The notes under the pieces are model-generated. The model made no database searches, was not told the origin of the DNA, and worked only from the letters and a program-made list of their open reading frames with translations. Below are positions 46,770 to 59,800 of a stretch of 64,000 bases of DNA, in pieces; within the stretch, counting starts at the first letter, position 1; every line of letters starts with the position of its first letter. Location of the stretch: the NCBI GenBank assembly GCA_963678705.1, contig OY783204.1:15820759-15884758 (forward strand). The letters are read 5' to 3'. The translations under genes and the position numbers were made by a program. This DNA comes from Panorpa germanica. Taxonomy: Eukaryota; Arthropoda; Insecta; Mecoptera; Panorpidae.

Positions 46770-47273
46770 ATGAGACATAAGTCATTTTCAAAATAGCATT
46801 GCAATCTATTTGTGATATTAGTATTTAAAAAAATTATATCCTATTTATGTTCTATATTTTACTACATTTGTGTAATCGGCAGAAATGAAACACAAAGGAT
46901 TCAGGTGTCGGACATAGATTTATAGTCATTTTTTGTTATAACATTTGTGTAATTGTTATATATTTGTTATAAATAATATCTGATTGTTACGTTCTCGGTT
47001 CGAGCTCTGTTTTCCTGACATCTTCCGACCGATTGATTTAAATTCTCTCGCAGCTTTTCGTCATGAACCGCTACATATTTATGACAAAAGTCTAATTTTC
47101 TTGTTGATAATTAAAACTCATATAGCCACAGCGGCAGTTGCATTTGTGATATTATGTATTTAATATACGCTTTAAATTATAAAATTAACAAATATTTTCA
47201 CTGAAGTTTATGTTTTAAAATCTTATAATATTAATAACGTAGCTGCAATATTTGTGTAATCTTACTAGACAAT
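46770..47273 (+). repeat. Block-duplicated 3' flank of gene B (twin of 54632-55137)
   Basis: Matches the DNA after gene D almost base for base: CATAAGTCATTTTCAAAATA, TATAGTCATTTTTTGTTATA, TTACGTTCTCGGTTCGAGCT and CTCGCAGCTTTTCGTCATGA. It ends at CTTACTAGACAAT, where the D-side copy carries a transposon. No gene. Confidence 0.9.
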
Positions 47274-48425
47274 TAAAAAATATCAAAAAATTATTTTAAT
47301 TTTAAATTATTCAATCAAAATTCAACAACAATCAATTCAAAAGTCATCTATTAATTATACTTAAAAAATGTTGAGATATATAAATGAAAAAATCATAAAA
47401 TATAAATATAACCTGCTAAATACAATTACGTCTATTTAAGGTATATCTAACATAACAAAATTTACCTGATATACAATGTTTTAAAACCTATTTTACTTCT
47501 TTTTGAAAAATTAATCTGCCCTTGTGCTCATTATTAGTGTACTTATAAAATTTCTTAAGAACAAGGATTATAGAAAGTTAATTCAAAATTAAATTCTTTT
47601 AGAATAGCTATAAAATAATAAAGTAAGAGACACTGTTAGATTAAATATAAATAGGTTTTGCTTAGGTAAAATATTACGTAAATCTAAGGTAACATTCAGT
47701 TGTTGTGTTATACTGGAAGAAATAGGAAATTTATGAAAATATACATTTACTTATTAGCTACAAATACAAATTTTTCTCACAGAAAACTTTTATACGCCAT
47801 TTTATAACGCAGCTTTATTAGAAGAATTAAATGCAAATATTTATAAGTTTTAAAAAAAATTGGAGAATTAGCAAGATTGTATTTCTTTTCAGTACTGCGC
47901 TAAAGTCTTGATCTATATAGTCGCAGTATTTTTCAGGTAACAAATATTAATTTATTAAATAAGATAAAGGAGGGACAATCACAATAAAATAATAACAATA
48001 TTAAAATATATAATTAAAAAAGATTTGATATAATAATGAAAGGAGGGTTCACGGATTGACTGTTGAAGGCGTTTTTAAACTGCAAAATGTAATGCATGTC
48101 AATAAATAAACTTCCCACTGTAAATGACAAGTAACGAAAAGAGGAGTAAAAACTTTAAATATAATTAAAAGTTAAGCTTATATAATTATTTAATTTAAAA
48201 AAATAAAATTTATATTCTAACGAGTTTGTTTCCCTAACTACTAGGATAACAACCTAATATTTGGCAGTAAAAAAAATTCAAACTTAAAATTTGTCAATCG
48301 TCAATCTGTCGATTCTTGAATGTTTAATAAAATGAAAACGCCAATCCACGTTTATTGACCAATATTTCAATAAAGAATTAAAAATCGACCTCTAAGAAAT
48401 GAGTTCACAATCCAATTAAAAGTAA
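47274..48425 (+). repeat. Block-duplicated spacer, uninterrupted copy (twin of 60766-61844)
   Basis: Matches the DNA after the Copia element: ATGTTGAGATATA, TTTGCTTA(G/A)GTAAAATATTA, TAACGCAGCTTTATTAGAAG, CACGGATTGACTGTTGAAGG and AATAAACTTCCCACTGTAA. Contains AATTA at 47353-47357, the empty target of the Copia insertion, and the empty site of the GGGCTTGTG element at 47271-47274. An old end of the GGGCTTGTG family lies at 48318-48415. No gene. Confidence 0.88.
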
Positions 48426-49106
48426 TCAACAAAGTTACTAATAAACAATAAAATTTTGAGGTTGAAATATGTAGTGACTTTCAATGCCACCTGTTTTTGA
48501 CAACAAACACTTCTAATATAAGTTTACATGGTTATTCTCCTTACTAACTCAGTATATTTCAGAGAACATTACAACTACAACTAATAATAATGTTATGAAA
48601 ATTATTACTAATTTTTTAGTCCTAACCTGTCCATAAACTACTGTATTACATATCACATAATCGATTTAATATTTATAACAGGTCTTTTTAACTTGAGATG
48701 TTAACAATCAGAAAATGTCAATGCTAGTACATCTGTTTTTAAAATCATGAACTACTAATTCTCACTTTCAAAATTATTAATTACTGCTAATAATTCATAT
48801 TTTACTTTGAAAATTAATTTTTATCCTCCAAGCTACTGTATAGATTCTGTATAAACAGACAAATTTAATTAATTTATTTATATTTATTCTTAGTACCTAA
48901 TCTCAACGTACCACCTTTATATACATTTAATACACAACATTTCAAAATATTATGAAACAGAATTTCTTTATCTATTATATGTGCTATTTTAAAGTTGGTC
49001 TTTAGTATTGATAGCATCAGTGTCACTGAATTGTCTCTCATTGCTACCTGTTGGTTCGAAAATAGAAGAAGCTCTAAGAAAGGAATATTAAAGAATTGTG
49101 TTAATT
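48426..49106 (+). promoter_or_regulatory. Conserved 5' flank of AKR-like gene C
   Basis: Nearly identical to 61845-62521 (gene E) and clearly related to the flanks of A, B and D. It contains CAATGCCACCTGTTTTTGAC, ATTCTTAGTACCTAATCTCA and CTCATTGCTACCTGTTGGTT. The TATA-containing stretch present in A and B is deleted between GGAATATTAAAG and AATTGTGTTAATTATG. Confidence 0.5.
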
Positions 49107-50427
49107 ATGAATAAAAATATGTCAATATCTAAAGATCCTAGTGTTATGATAGGATATAGTAGTCAATATGACAAACCTATGCCTCTTATTGGGCTCACAA
49201 CTTATTTGGTAAGATAAGAACATGAATTTTTTTTTATTTTTATTTATTTGAATACACATTATAATTTATTTGTTATTATAATATATTTTATTATATATAA
49301 TAAAGATAACCTCTGATTATTACATACTATTATTTTCAGATAAGTGGAAACGAGACTAAAAACTCCATAAAGAAAGCTATTGAATCAGGCTACAGACATT
49401 TTGAATGTAATTTTGACCTGAAAGAAATTACAAATATTGTAGAAGTATTAAATGATCACATATCAAAGGGAATTCTTACAAAAGATGATATATACTTAAC
49501 TGCTAAGGTTGCTATAATCAAACATGTGTACAGTGATACACTTTACAGACTATTTCAAAATAATAATTAAATTTGCTTTCAGTACACACGTTCTGCGGAT
49601 ACATGTATATATGCAGAAAGTAGTCAGATGTACGAGTTTTTCTACAAATCTGAGAAAGAAAATGGGGTAGAGCGCTTTGATCTAATGCTACTGCATAATC
49701 CGGTTCCGACAAAAGTAATATTCTTTCATGAGTATGTTGATAATATTTAATTAAATATATATTTTACATAATTTATTTATTTTAGAAAAAAGAGAAAAAG
49801 AAATCACAACAGAAGACGTCTACGAAAGGTTATTCAAATATTGGTGGTATTTATGGTATTTGGTGTGGATTTAGTGAATTTAGAAGATGCGGATTAACTT
49901 GTGATATCGGAGTGTCAAATTTTAGTGTCGAACAAATAAAACAAATTGTACCAAGTGGTTGGAATTATCCTCGCATAAATAGAATAGACTCTAGTCACTA
50001 TCTCATATCAAATGAACTAATTGAAATTTGTAAAGCCCATGACATCGTATTGACCTCGTACCATTCCCTTGGAAAACATCAAGAACATAAAAAATTTAAA
50101 TCACAACCTGTAGTAACTGACCCTAGAATATTTGACATTGCAAGGAGATACAAGAAGTCCACCACACAGATAATAGCTAGATATTTGGTAAGAATTTCTG
50201 TCAAAATGTAATCATAATATTACAAGCATGCAAAAAATAAAGTTACTGTATGTTATATTTTGCAGGTTGAAAGCGGAACTATTTCCAAAGATTTTTTAGA
50301 AAAAAATTCAGATATTTTTAGTTTTAAATTAAAACCCAACGAAATGAAGACCTTAGAAGATTGTGCTTACTGCTTTTCTAAATTTTTCGTACATGATGTT
50401 ATTAACTGCCACGAAAAAACAGTGTAA
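49107..50427 (+). CDS. AKR-like protein C (catalytic Tyr missing)
   Basis: Exons 49107-49208, 49340-49507, 49583-49714, 49786-50187, 50266-50427; 321 residues from the first ATG. A second ATG at 49119 is the one used by A and B, so the extra MNKN may be untranslated. Same losses at catalytic Asp and Tyr; Lys (YLTAK), His (MLLHNP), SNFS and stacking Tyr kept. The insert reads KKEKKKSQQKTSTKG. Compared with E: FYKSEKENGVERFD, IGVSNFS and PSGWNYPR against FYKSRKEKGVECID, IGLSNFS and PSGWYYPR. Ends INCHEKTV. Partner of E in the block duplication. No disabling change. Confidence 0.85.
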
Positions 50428-52482
50428 ATGGGACATAAGTCATTTTCAAAATAGCATTGCAATCTATTTGTGATATCAGTATTTAAAAAAATTATATCCT
50501 ATTTATGTTCTATATTTTAGTACATTTGTGTAATCGGCAGAAATGAAATACAAAGAAATCAGGTGTCGGACATAGATTTATACCAATTAGATGTAACAAT
50601 ATTCCTTAAAAACCCTAATATTAGATATACTAAAATAAGTGAGGTCCATTATTTAAGAGTACAAGTGAACCACCCCTAACAGTGTAGAAAAAAGAAATTT
50701 ATTAAAATATGCATTTACTTATCAGCTACAAATATAAATTTAGTCACAGAAAACGTATAATTTACAAGAACAAATATTTTGTAACGTACTTTATTACACA
50801 TTAATTAGTAACAGAAGTTATTTTACAAATATTCAGAAGTATAAGTAATTTAATAAGTAAAATGAATATTATTTTTTTTTTTTAAGAATGTATGGAAATT
50901 TAGAAACGGACAATTGAAAAAAAAACCCAATTGCATCGGCTTCTAAAATACCTATTAAAGTACTGCTGCAGATACCTTACATACCTTTTCCATTATGTAT
51001 TGTAACTCCTGGTGATTTATCTATCTGTATTGCCCCACTTGTATAAGCTATACATACTTCTCACGGAAAACATTCTACTTCCAAACAGCTAAAGATCCTC
51101 AAGTGTATGGTATTCTAAAGGAAATTATAAAACTAACAATTTAAATATTTGCAGGGAAGGTAATTTAAAATTTTAAAGAGAATATGCTGCCAGACTAAAA
51201 GAATATTATACCTAATGCTTCTAACAATTTACATAGCATAAACTTTCAATATTTTATATTTTAAGGTTATCTGCAGCTTTATGATAAATAATTTAAACAT
51301 AGCAATAATTATTAATGATAGAAATTTCCTCAGATACTAGATGATATTAAATAAGTAATAATAATTAAAAGTATCTTCAATATTTGGAAGTGCAGAAAAT
51401 TTAATGCACATTATTTTAATTTTTTTTTAAATAAATAATAGGAGCTAGCATTAGTCGATTCAGATGTAACACATACTTGTTAGCGATTCGACAAGTGTTA
51501 TAGAATAGAAAACATGTTATTTTTATCTACACAATGAAATATAATGAACGTATATAAACAATGAATATATATAAACTTTCGCTAATCACTACGTCACTGT
51601 ATATTTATAAAAGAAGATACACAAGTAGTCGCGGGGTAGTGACCATTAACGATATTATTATAGAAATGTATGTTACCAACATTGACATAAGTGTAGGTCT
51701 TTCACAACAGATGACACCAGAAAAATAATATAGTGATAATTTGTTAGTCTCAATATAAATTAAAATAATATGTAGTAAAGAACGTATTCCTACTTACTAC
51801 CTTGATAGCGGTGTCTTTACAGGTAGGCGGAGCAAAAGGTACGTAGAAAAAGAAATCTCATTCACCTATGCTCATGAATGTATAATGGTAGTTTTTATAT
51901 ACGTTTTAAAGAATATTATTAAAAACTAACATTCACTATTGTCTGAACCTGTCTCCTGTGCCTTAATTTCCGCCAGACACTTTAAAAGTAAACTATGTCA
52001 TAGTACAAAGCCTAAATTTTATATATGTTGCTTAGGGTAAGATTTTAAGACCTTTTGTGAGCAGCCAGACTCCGAAGAATCTGAAGTGCCACTGTCAGTG
52101 TGAACAAGTGAGACCATTAGTGACTTCATAAAAGAGTTTAATGTATTTTAGGTAGTTTATTGGTCTTAATGGATTGTTTTAATAAACACCCAATAATATT
52201 TTAATGCTTAATTATAATATTATTAACAAAGCAATAAATCTGGCAAAATAAACTCACCTTTATTTGTTGGTGATCATGCAATTCGTTTTTAAAAGAACCT
52301 TAAAAAATCCATTATTAGCGAAAACCTTTCAAACGGTGAAATAATATTTAACTAGATTTTAATAAAATGAAAACGCCAATGCACGTTTATTGACCAAAAT
52401 TTCAATAAAGAATTAAAAAATCGACCACTAAGAAATGATTTCACAATCCAATTAAGAGTAATCCACAAGTTTACTATTTACT
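50428..52482 (+). other. Spacer between genes C and D, no gene seen
   Basis: 50428-50584 matches the DNA after gene E up to the window edge, and TGCATTTACTTATCAGCTAC near 50710 resembles the spacer at 47745, so an older copy of the array spacer is present. The rest, about 50.8-52.3 kb, is A+T-rich without recognised coding or repeat features. An old end of the GGGCTTGTG family lies at 52362-52450. Confidence 0.6.
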
Positions 52483-53304
52483 TTTAAAGTTTTAAGATAA
52501 AATGTTGAGATTGAAAATGTAGTGACTTACAGTGCCATCTGTTTTTGATAACAAACACTTCTAATATAAGTTTCCATTGTTATTCTCTTTACAAACTCCG
52601 CATATTCCAGAGAAACATTACAACTACAACTAATAATAATGTTACAATAATTATTACTAATTTTTTTCAACAAATTTTTAAAATAAACATAATGGTTCAT
52701 AAATAAGGTGAAATCCTAATATATATAAATAACATAAGACCTCTGTTAAGTCGGTTATGAACGCCCTTTAATTAACGCTGTACTCTTTTAGCATTATGAT
52801 TAAGGTAGTCCTAACCTGTCCATAAACTACAGTTAACATATTACATAATCGATTTAATATTATAGTGTCTCTTTAACTTGAGATATTAACAACCACCAAT
52901 TGTCGATGCTAGTACATCTGTTATTGAAATCATGAACAACTAATTATCACTTTCAAAATTATTAATTATTGCTAATAATTCATATTATATTTTGAAAAAT
53001 AATTTTTATTCTCCAAGGTACTGAAGTACAAGGTATTGAATCTATATAAACAGACAAATTTAATTAATTTATTTATATTTATTCTTAGTACCTAACCTCA
53101 ACGTATCACGTATTATTATACATTTAATACACAGCATTTCAAAACATTATGAAACAGAATTTCTTTATCTATTATAATGTGCTTTTTTAAAGTTGGTCTT
53201 TAGTATTGATAGCATCAGTGTCACTGATTTTTCTCTCATTGCTACCTGTTGGTTCTAAAAGAGAAGAAGCTCTAAGAAAGGAATATCAAAGAATTGTCTT
53301 AATT
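52483..53304 (+). promoter_or_regulatory. Conserved 5' flank of AKR-like gene D
   Basis: Starts TACTATTTACTTTTAAAGTT and carries the shared block order. Compared with C it has an extra stretch of about 130 bp near 52680-52810 (CATAAGACCTCTGTTAAGTC). The TATA-containing stretch is deleted as in C and E. Confidence 0.5.
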
Positions 53305-54631
53305 ATGAATAAAAATATGGCAATATATAAAGATCCTAGTATTATGATAGGATATGATTGTCAATATGACAAGCCTATGCCTCTTATTGGGCTCGCAACT
53401 TATTTGGTAAGTTAAGAACATGAATTTTTTTAAAATTTTATTTATTCGAATACACATTATAATTTTTTTGTTATTATATTTTATTATATGTAATAAAGGT
53501 AACCACTAATTATTTCATACTGTTATTTAAAGATAAATGGAAACGATACTAAAAACTCCATAAAGAAAGCTGTTGAATCAGGCTACAGACAGTTTGAATG
53601 TAATTTTGATTTAAAAGAAATTACAAATATTGTAGAAGTAGTAAATGATCACATATCAAAGAGAATTCTCACAAAAGATGATATATTCTTAACTGCTAAG
53701 GTTGCTATAATGAAACATGCTATAAAGTGTATTACTGCAGTGATAGAAAATAATAATTAAATTTGCTTTCAGTATACACTTTCTTCTGATAGATGTATAT
53801 ATGCAGAAAGTAGTGAGATGTACAATTTTTTCGACAAATCTAGGAAAGAAAATGGACTGGAGCGCATTGATCTAATGCTATTGCATAATCCGGTTCCGAC
53901 AAAAGTAATATTTTTTCATGAGTATGTTGATAATACTTAACAAATATATTATTATAACAAACTTAACAAATATATATTATTTATTTTAGAAAAAGGAGAA
54001 AAAGAAATCAAAAGTGAAAACGTCTACGGAAGGCTATACAAATATTAATGATACTTATAACAATTGGCCTGCTTTAAGTGAATATAGAAGATTTGGTTTA
54101 ACGTCTAATATCGGATTGTCAAATTTTAATTTTGAACAACTAAAAGAAGTTTTTGAAGGTGGTTGGTATTCTCCTCGCATAAATAGAATAGACTCCAGTC
54201 ACTATCTCATTCCAAATGAACTAATTGAATATTGTAAAGCCAACGACATCGTATTGACCTCGTACCATTCTCTTGGAAAACACCAACAACATAAAAAATT
54301 TAAATCACAACCTGTAGTAACTGACCCTAGAATATTTGACATTGCAAGGAGATACAAGAAGTCCACCACACAGATAATAGCTAGATATTTGGTAAGAATT
54401 TCTGTCAAAATGTAATTATAATATTACAAGCATGCAGAAAATAAAGTTACTGTATGTGATATTTTGCAGGTTGAAAGTGGAACTATATCCAAAGATTTTT
54501 TAGAAAAAAATTCAGATATTTTTAGTTTTAAATTAAAACCCAACGAAATGAAGACCTTAGAAGATTGTGCCTACTGCTTTTCTAAATTTTTCGTACATGA
54601 CGTTATTAACTGCCACGAAAAAACAGTGTAA
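53305..54631 (+). CDS. AKR-like protein D (catalytic Tyr missing, mosaic copy)
   Basis: Exons 53305-53406, 53533-53700, 53773-53904, 53990-54391, 54470-54631; 321 residues. Mosaic: exon 4 (NINDTYNNWPALSEYRRFGL, EGGWYSPRINR) follows copy A, while the 5' leader with MNKN and the 3' end INCHEKTV follow C and E, and the 3' flank is twin to that of B. Catalytic Asp and Tyr positions are Glu and Leu; in addition the His before them is Gln (GYRQFE). Lys, His, SNFN and stacking Tyr are kept. The exon 2 acceptor reads TATTTAAAG instead of TTTTCAG, a weaker site. This is the most likely member to be losing function, though its frame is open. Confidence 0.82.
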
Positions 54632-55137
54632 ATGAGACATAAGTCATTTTCAAAATAGCATTGCAATCTATTTGTGATATCAGAATTTAAAATAAATTAT
54701 ATTCTATGTATGTTCTATATTTTACTACTACTTGTGTGATCGGCAGAAATGAAACACAAAGAATTCAGGTGTCGGACGTAGATTTATAGTCATTTTTTGT
54801 TATAACATTTGTGTAATTGTTATATATTTGTTATAAATAATATCTGATTGTTACGTTCTCGGTTCGAGCTCTGTTTTCCTGATATCTTCCGACCGATTAA
54901 TTTAAATTTTCTCGCAGCTTTTCGTCATGAACCGCTTCATATTTATGACAAAAGTCTAATTTTCTTGTTGATAATTAAAACTCATATAGCCACAGCGGCA
55001 GTTACATTTATGATATTATGTATTTAATATACGGTTTAAATTTTAAAATTAATAAATATTTTCACCAAAGTTTATGTTTTAAAATCTTATAATATTAATA
55101 AAGTAGCTGCAATATTTGTGTAATCTTACTAGACAAT
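54632..55137 (+). repeat. Block-duplicated 3' flank of gene D (twin of 46770-47273)
   Basis: Near-identical to the DNA after gene B, ending CTTACTAGACAAT at the insertion point of the GGGCTTGTG element. No gene. Confidence 0.9.
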
Positions 55138-55707
55138 GGGCTTGTGTCCTATGTCTTAATTTCTACAAAAGTGTACTATATATTGATAAAGTGGGTTACT
55201 AGAACCTCAAATGTTCAATTATTTTTTAATAACTCCTTATATGTTAAGAGATATTAACAATTAAAAAAGTCATTTTGTCTCTTTAATTATTAAAGGGATT
55301 CAACGTTGTACACATTCCAAGTGCATGTGACATCACAATCCTTGTGTAAGGTTACCAACCTTACAGCTCATAAATCTCTGCTATATGTATTTATATATCA
55401 AAATATCAAATATTATTTACAGCTATTTCAAGGAACACTCAAATTCCAATATTATGTTTGCCTTAGCAGGGTTAAATAAAATAAAAACTTATTATTCTTT
55501 GAATTGACTTGATATTTCGACTTCCAACAGTTACAAAACATTACCACAGCACTGACCTACTCAAAAATAACTGACGTTAAAATGCATTTCACGTCATTCA
55601 AATATGGCCGACCATTTCTAGCGCTAAAACTACAATTCAAATTTTTAATTGATATATCTCCGTCAACATTTAAATATTTAATAAAATAAACACGTCAATA
55701 TACATTT

Positions 55708-56335
55708 TTTTTTTTTTTATATTTTATTATTTACTGCTATAACTAATTTTGTACAATTAACCAATTAACTAATAGAATAACGTCGAGTGTTATCCAGTGA
55801 TAATACTCGTTCATTCATACTAGTTCGAACGGCTTCGTTCTCTTTAGCCTTCGCTGCAACCCATCAGTGTCGAGCAACTGTACCACTTCATCATTTGCGT
55901 GTTGATGGAGTCGTTCCTTGTGCTTCTTAGCATGTTTTTTGATTTCTTCAGCAACTGTAGTGATTCCTAGATCCTTATGGATGTCTCCGTTACGAGCGTA
56001 CCACGGCGCGTTAACTATGTTACGTAGTACTTTGTTCTGAAATGTCTGGATGATTTTGATGTTACTGTCTTTGGTGCAACCCCACAGTTGGATACCATAC
56101 GTCCACACTGGCTTTAGTATTTGCTGATATATTATTAACTTATTATGTAAGGATAACAATGCTTGTCGTTCCATTAGCCAATACATTTTTCTATATCTGA
56201 TTCCCATTTCTTCTTTCTTTTTCTTCACGTGTGCCTTCCAACGCAGTTTGGCATCTAGTGTCATCCCCAAATATTTCGCAGTGTTTGCATGCGGGATAGC
56301 TTGTCATTTGTTGTTACTGGTCGGTGATTAACTTT
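55708..56335 (-). mobile_element. 5'-truncated Jockey-type LINE with target duplication
   Basis: Minus strand, 628 bp, with an oligo-T tract at its left edge on plus (its poly-A tail) and the flanking duplication AATATACATTT at 55697-55707 and 56336-56346, the hallmark of target-primed insertion. It encodes only the C-terminal end of the polyprotein (55815-56270, about 151 codons). Confidence 0.9.
55815..56285 (-). pseudogene. C-terminal fragment of Jockey-type reverse transcriptase ORF
   Basis: Reads AKYLGMTLDAKLRWKAHVKK, PVWTYGIQLWGCTKDSN, QNKVLRNIVNAPWYARNGDI and LKRTKPFELV, the conserved tail following the thumb domain in X-element/Jockey-like LINEs. The catalytic domain is absent because of 5' truncation; without other copies it has no function. 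Confidence 0.88.
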
Positions 56336-56484
56336 AATATACATTTATTAACATCAATTTTAATCAACAATTGAAAAATCGACCACTAAAAAATGAGGAC
56401 ACAAGCCCATTAAAAAATATCAAAAAATAATTTTAATTTTAAATTATTCAATGAACTTTCTCTTCAAAAGTTATCTATTAATTA

Positions 56485-56694
56485 TGTTGGATTTAAATTT
56501 AGCGCCCTCTCGGTATTGACACTATTGTATCTTTCTTTCTACACACGGTAATACTGTAGTTAATACTATACTCTGTAATACCGTCCTACTATGTAATTCT
56601 ATACTCTGTGACTCCATAACTCATGTGTACATCTAATTAAATATAATAAACCTGATTAATATAAATTAATAGTTTATCTCTGCTAAATATAACA
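56485..56694 (+). repeat. Copia 5' LTR (210 bp)
   Basis: TGTTGGATTTAAATTTAGCG ... CTCTGCTAAATATAACA. AATATAATAAACC near 56643-56655 includes an AATAAA signal. It reads the same as the 3' LTR base for base. Confidence 0.95.
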
Positions 56695-56850
56695 GGTTAT
56701 CGGCCCAGATAAACCTAGAGACGTTTAGTGAGTGTTTTTCGGAAAAGTGGATAAAGACTTTTAGTGTGGTGAACATAACCTTAAAAAAAACTTGGCTGTT
56801 GAAACTGTTTCTGTTCTTCTTTGTGTATAAAGTGTTCTCAACGAATAAAA

Positions 56851-59800
56851 ATGGCATCGAATAATTCACTGGCATTAATCGAGAAGTTAACCGGCCGTGA
56901 AAACTATTCGACTTGGCAATTCGCAGTGAAAACATACCTACAACACGAAGAATTATGGGATTGTATTGAGGTTAACCCGGCGTCACCCACAGATTCAAAA
57001 CGTGATACAAAAGCGAAAACAAAGTTAATTCTTCTGGTTGATCCGATCAATTACGTTCATATCCAAGAGGAAAACACGGCCAAAGGAGTTTGGGACAAAT
57101 TGGCTGCAGTGTTCGACGACTCAGGACTTACACGCCGAGTTGGTCTGCTACGTGATTTATGTAACACATCGCTCAGTGGATGTCAAAATATAGAAGAGTA
57201 TGTGAGCAAAATTATGTCAACTGCTCACAAGCTGCGCAACATTGGCTTTAAAGTGGACGATGAGTGGCTCGGGACATTGCTGCTCTCCGGTCTGCCCGAA
57301 TCATATCAACCAATGATTATTGCGATCGAAAGCTCAGGCACAAAAATAACTGCAGACGGTGTTAAAGCAAAACTATTGCAAGATGTTAGAAATTCAGACA
57401 ACAAAACAACGGCTTTTGCTGTCAACAAGAAGTTTCATAACAACTCTGTAAACAAGAAGTTCTACAAGGGTCCGAGATGTTATTCCTGCAATCAATATGG
57501 ACATAAACGCTCTGAATGCAACAAATACAAAACCATGAACAAGACACAGAAACCTAGCTCTTCTTATCCTGCTGTGTTTGTTGCATCATCCCACTATGGT
57601 GATGCTTGGTACATAGACTCCGGTGCTTCGGCACATATGACTAAGACCAAGAATATAATTGTAAAGGAAACTACCCCTATAACAAAGAACATTCGTGTTG
57701 CTGATAACAAAGTGTTATCTGTGCAAAGCTCAGGAGATGTCAGCTTAAACATTTATGACCAAAACGGGCAAGAGAATAAGATTCTGTTCACAAATGTCTT
57801 ATATGTTCCTGAATTGGCAACTAATCTGATATCTGTAAGCCAAATTATTAAAAATGGAGGCCAAGTGAAATTTGATAACTCAGGCTGTGTGATCATGAAC
57901 AGCAAGAATCAAATAATAGCAACTGCGAGCATTGTAAATAACATGTACCGGCTGAACATGCCTGAAAGCCTTGCGCACATGTCTAGTGTTGAACATGAAA
58001 AAGATGCTTTTTGCTGGCACCAGAGGATGGGACATCTTAATTTCCAAACTTTGAAAAAATTGTCTGATAACACAGAGCATTTAACTTTCTCAGGAAATAC
58101 AGAAAATCTGAAATTCATAACTTGTAAAGAAGGAAAGCAGACACGGTTACCTTTTAAAAGTGATGGATTAAGAGTCACCAAACACCTAGAACTTTTTCAT
58201 TCTGACGTATGTGGACCAATGGAAACCCAGTCTCTCGGTGGGAGCAAATATTTTTTAACCTTCCTAGATGAATATTCCAAGAAGATTTCAGTATACTTTC
58301 TTCACAACAAGTCTGAAGTGCTCAGTAAATTCAAAGAATTCAAGCAAGAAGTTGAAAATCAATCGGATGCTCATATAAAGGTTCTTCGTACAGACAACGG
58401 ACTTGAATACGATAACAAAGCCTTCTCTGATTACCTGAAAGGTGCCGGAATCATTCATCAGACCACCACACCATACACGCCTGAACAGAATGGGACTGCG
58501 GAACGTATGAATCGGACACTGGTTGAAAAAGCGAAGTGCATGCTACTCAACGCTGGTCTGCCGAAGTTGTATTGGGCAGATGCAATACACACTGCTGCTT
58601 ACATCATCAATCGTTCCCCAACCAAATCCTTAGCTTTCAAGACTCCTATGGAAATCTGGTCTGGAGGCAAACCAAATGTTAATCATATGCGTATATTTGG
58701 CTGCGAAGCAATGGTTCATCTACCTAAAGAAAAACGCAGAAAATGGGATCCAAAGGCTCAAAGAATGATCTTCATCGGATACTGCGACCATACAAAAGGA
58801 TACAGATTCACATTACCAAATACTAGAAAGGTAATAAAGAGCAGAGATGCTACATTTCTTGAATCCTCAGTGAAAAGAGATTTTGTTTCGGTAGAATTGA
58901 ATGAGACAGAAACTGAAAATGACAAAACAAATACAAGAAAAGAAGATGTAAGAGAAAATGCAACAACAGAAGAGGACAGCTTGATTGACAACGACACAAA
59001 TTCAGAAAGTTCATATGAAACAGAGAAAGGAAACAGGTCAACATCCGACAGTGAATACTTACCTAACACCAGAATTGATTCTCCTCCCGTCAGTAATGTG
59101 ACATTGAGACCAAGAAATAAAAGAAAAAATAAGAATTTCAACTGTCCATGTACTGAAGAACACACTCATCTGTGTTTATTCTCATCCTGTGTTCCTGTAA
59201 CATATGAAGAAGCAGTACATTCAACAAATAAAAATGAATGGAAAAAGTCAATCAATGAAGAACTTGATGCTCATAAGAAAAATGAAACCTGGACATTGAT
59301 AGAAAAACCTCCAAATGCCAAAGTGATCGGTAGTAAATGGGTGTTCCGAATAAAAGAAGAGTCAACGGGTCCACGGTTCAAATCAAGACTTTGTGCTAAG
59401 GGATTTGCACAAACCGCAGGTATTGACTACACAGAAACCTTCGCTCCGACTGTAAGGTATGATTCAATACGTTTATTACTTTCCATGCCTGTTCAAAATA
59501 AACTTAAAATCTTACAACTTGATGTAAAAACTGCATTTTTATATGGTGAACTTGAAGAGACCATATTTATGACTTCGACTGAAGGTCTATCCTGTGAAAA
59601 CAGCATGCAAATTGAGATATTTAGCAACGGTATTTTTATACATCAGACCAAGTATGTGGAACAACTGTTAGAGAAGTTTAACATGACTGACGCTAACCCG
59701 AGCACTGTTCCAGTGGACCCCCATGTCAAGCTACAAAAGGAAGATGGAGAACCAGAGAAAAACTATCCTTATAGAGAAGCTGTAGGTTCTCTTATGCATC

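Larger units (their letters stand above)
55138..56408 (+). mobile_element. GGGCTTGTG inverted-repeat element, copy 4, split by a LINE
   Basis: Begins GGGCTTGTGTCCTATGTCTT and ends GAGGACACAAGCCC. The twin block at 47.27 kb reads CTAGACAATTAAAAAATATC without it; here CTAGACAAT and ATTAAAAAATATC flank the element, so only AT is doubled. The element itself is interrupted at 55708-56335 by a truncated LINE. No transposase frame. Confidence 0.88.
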
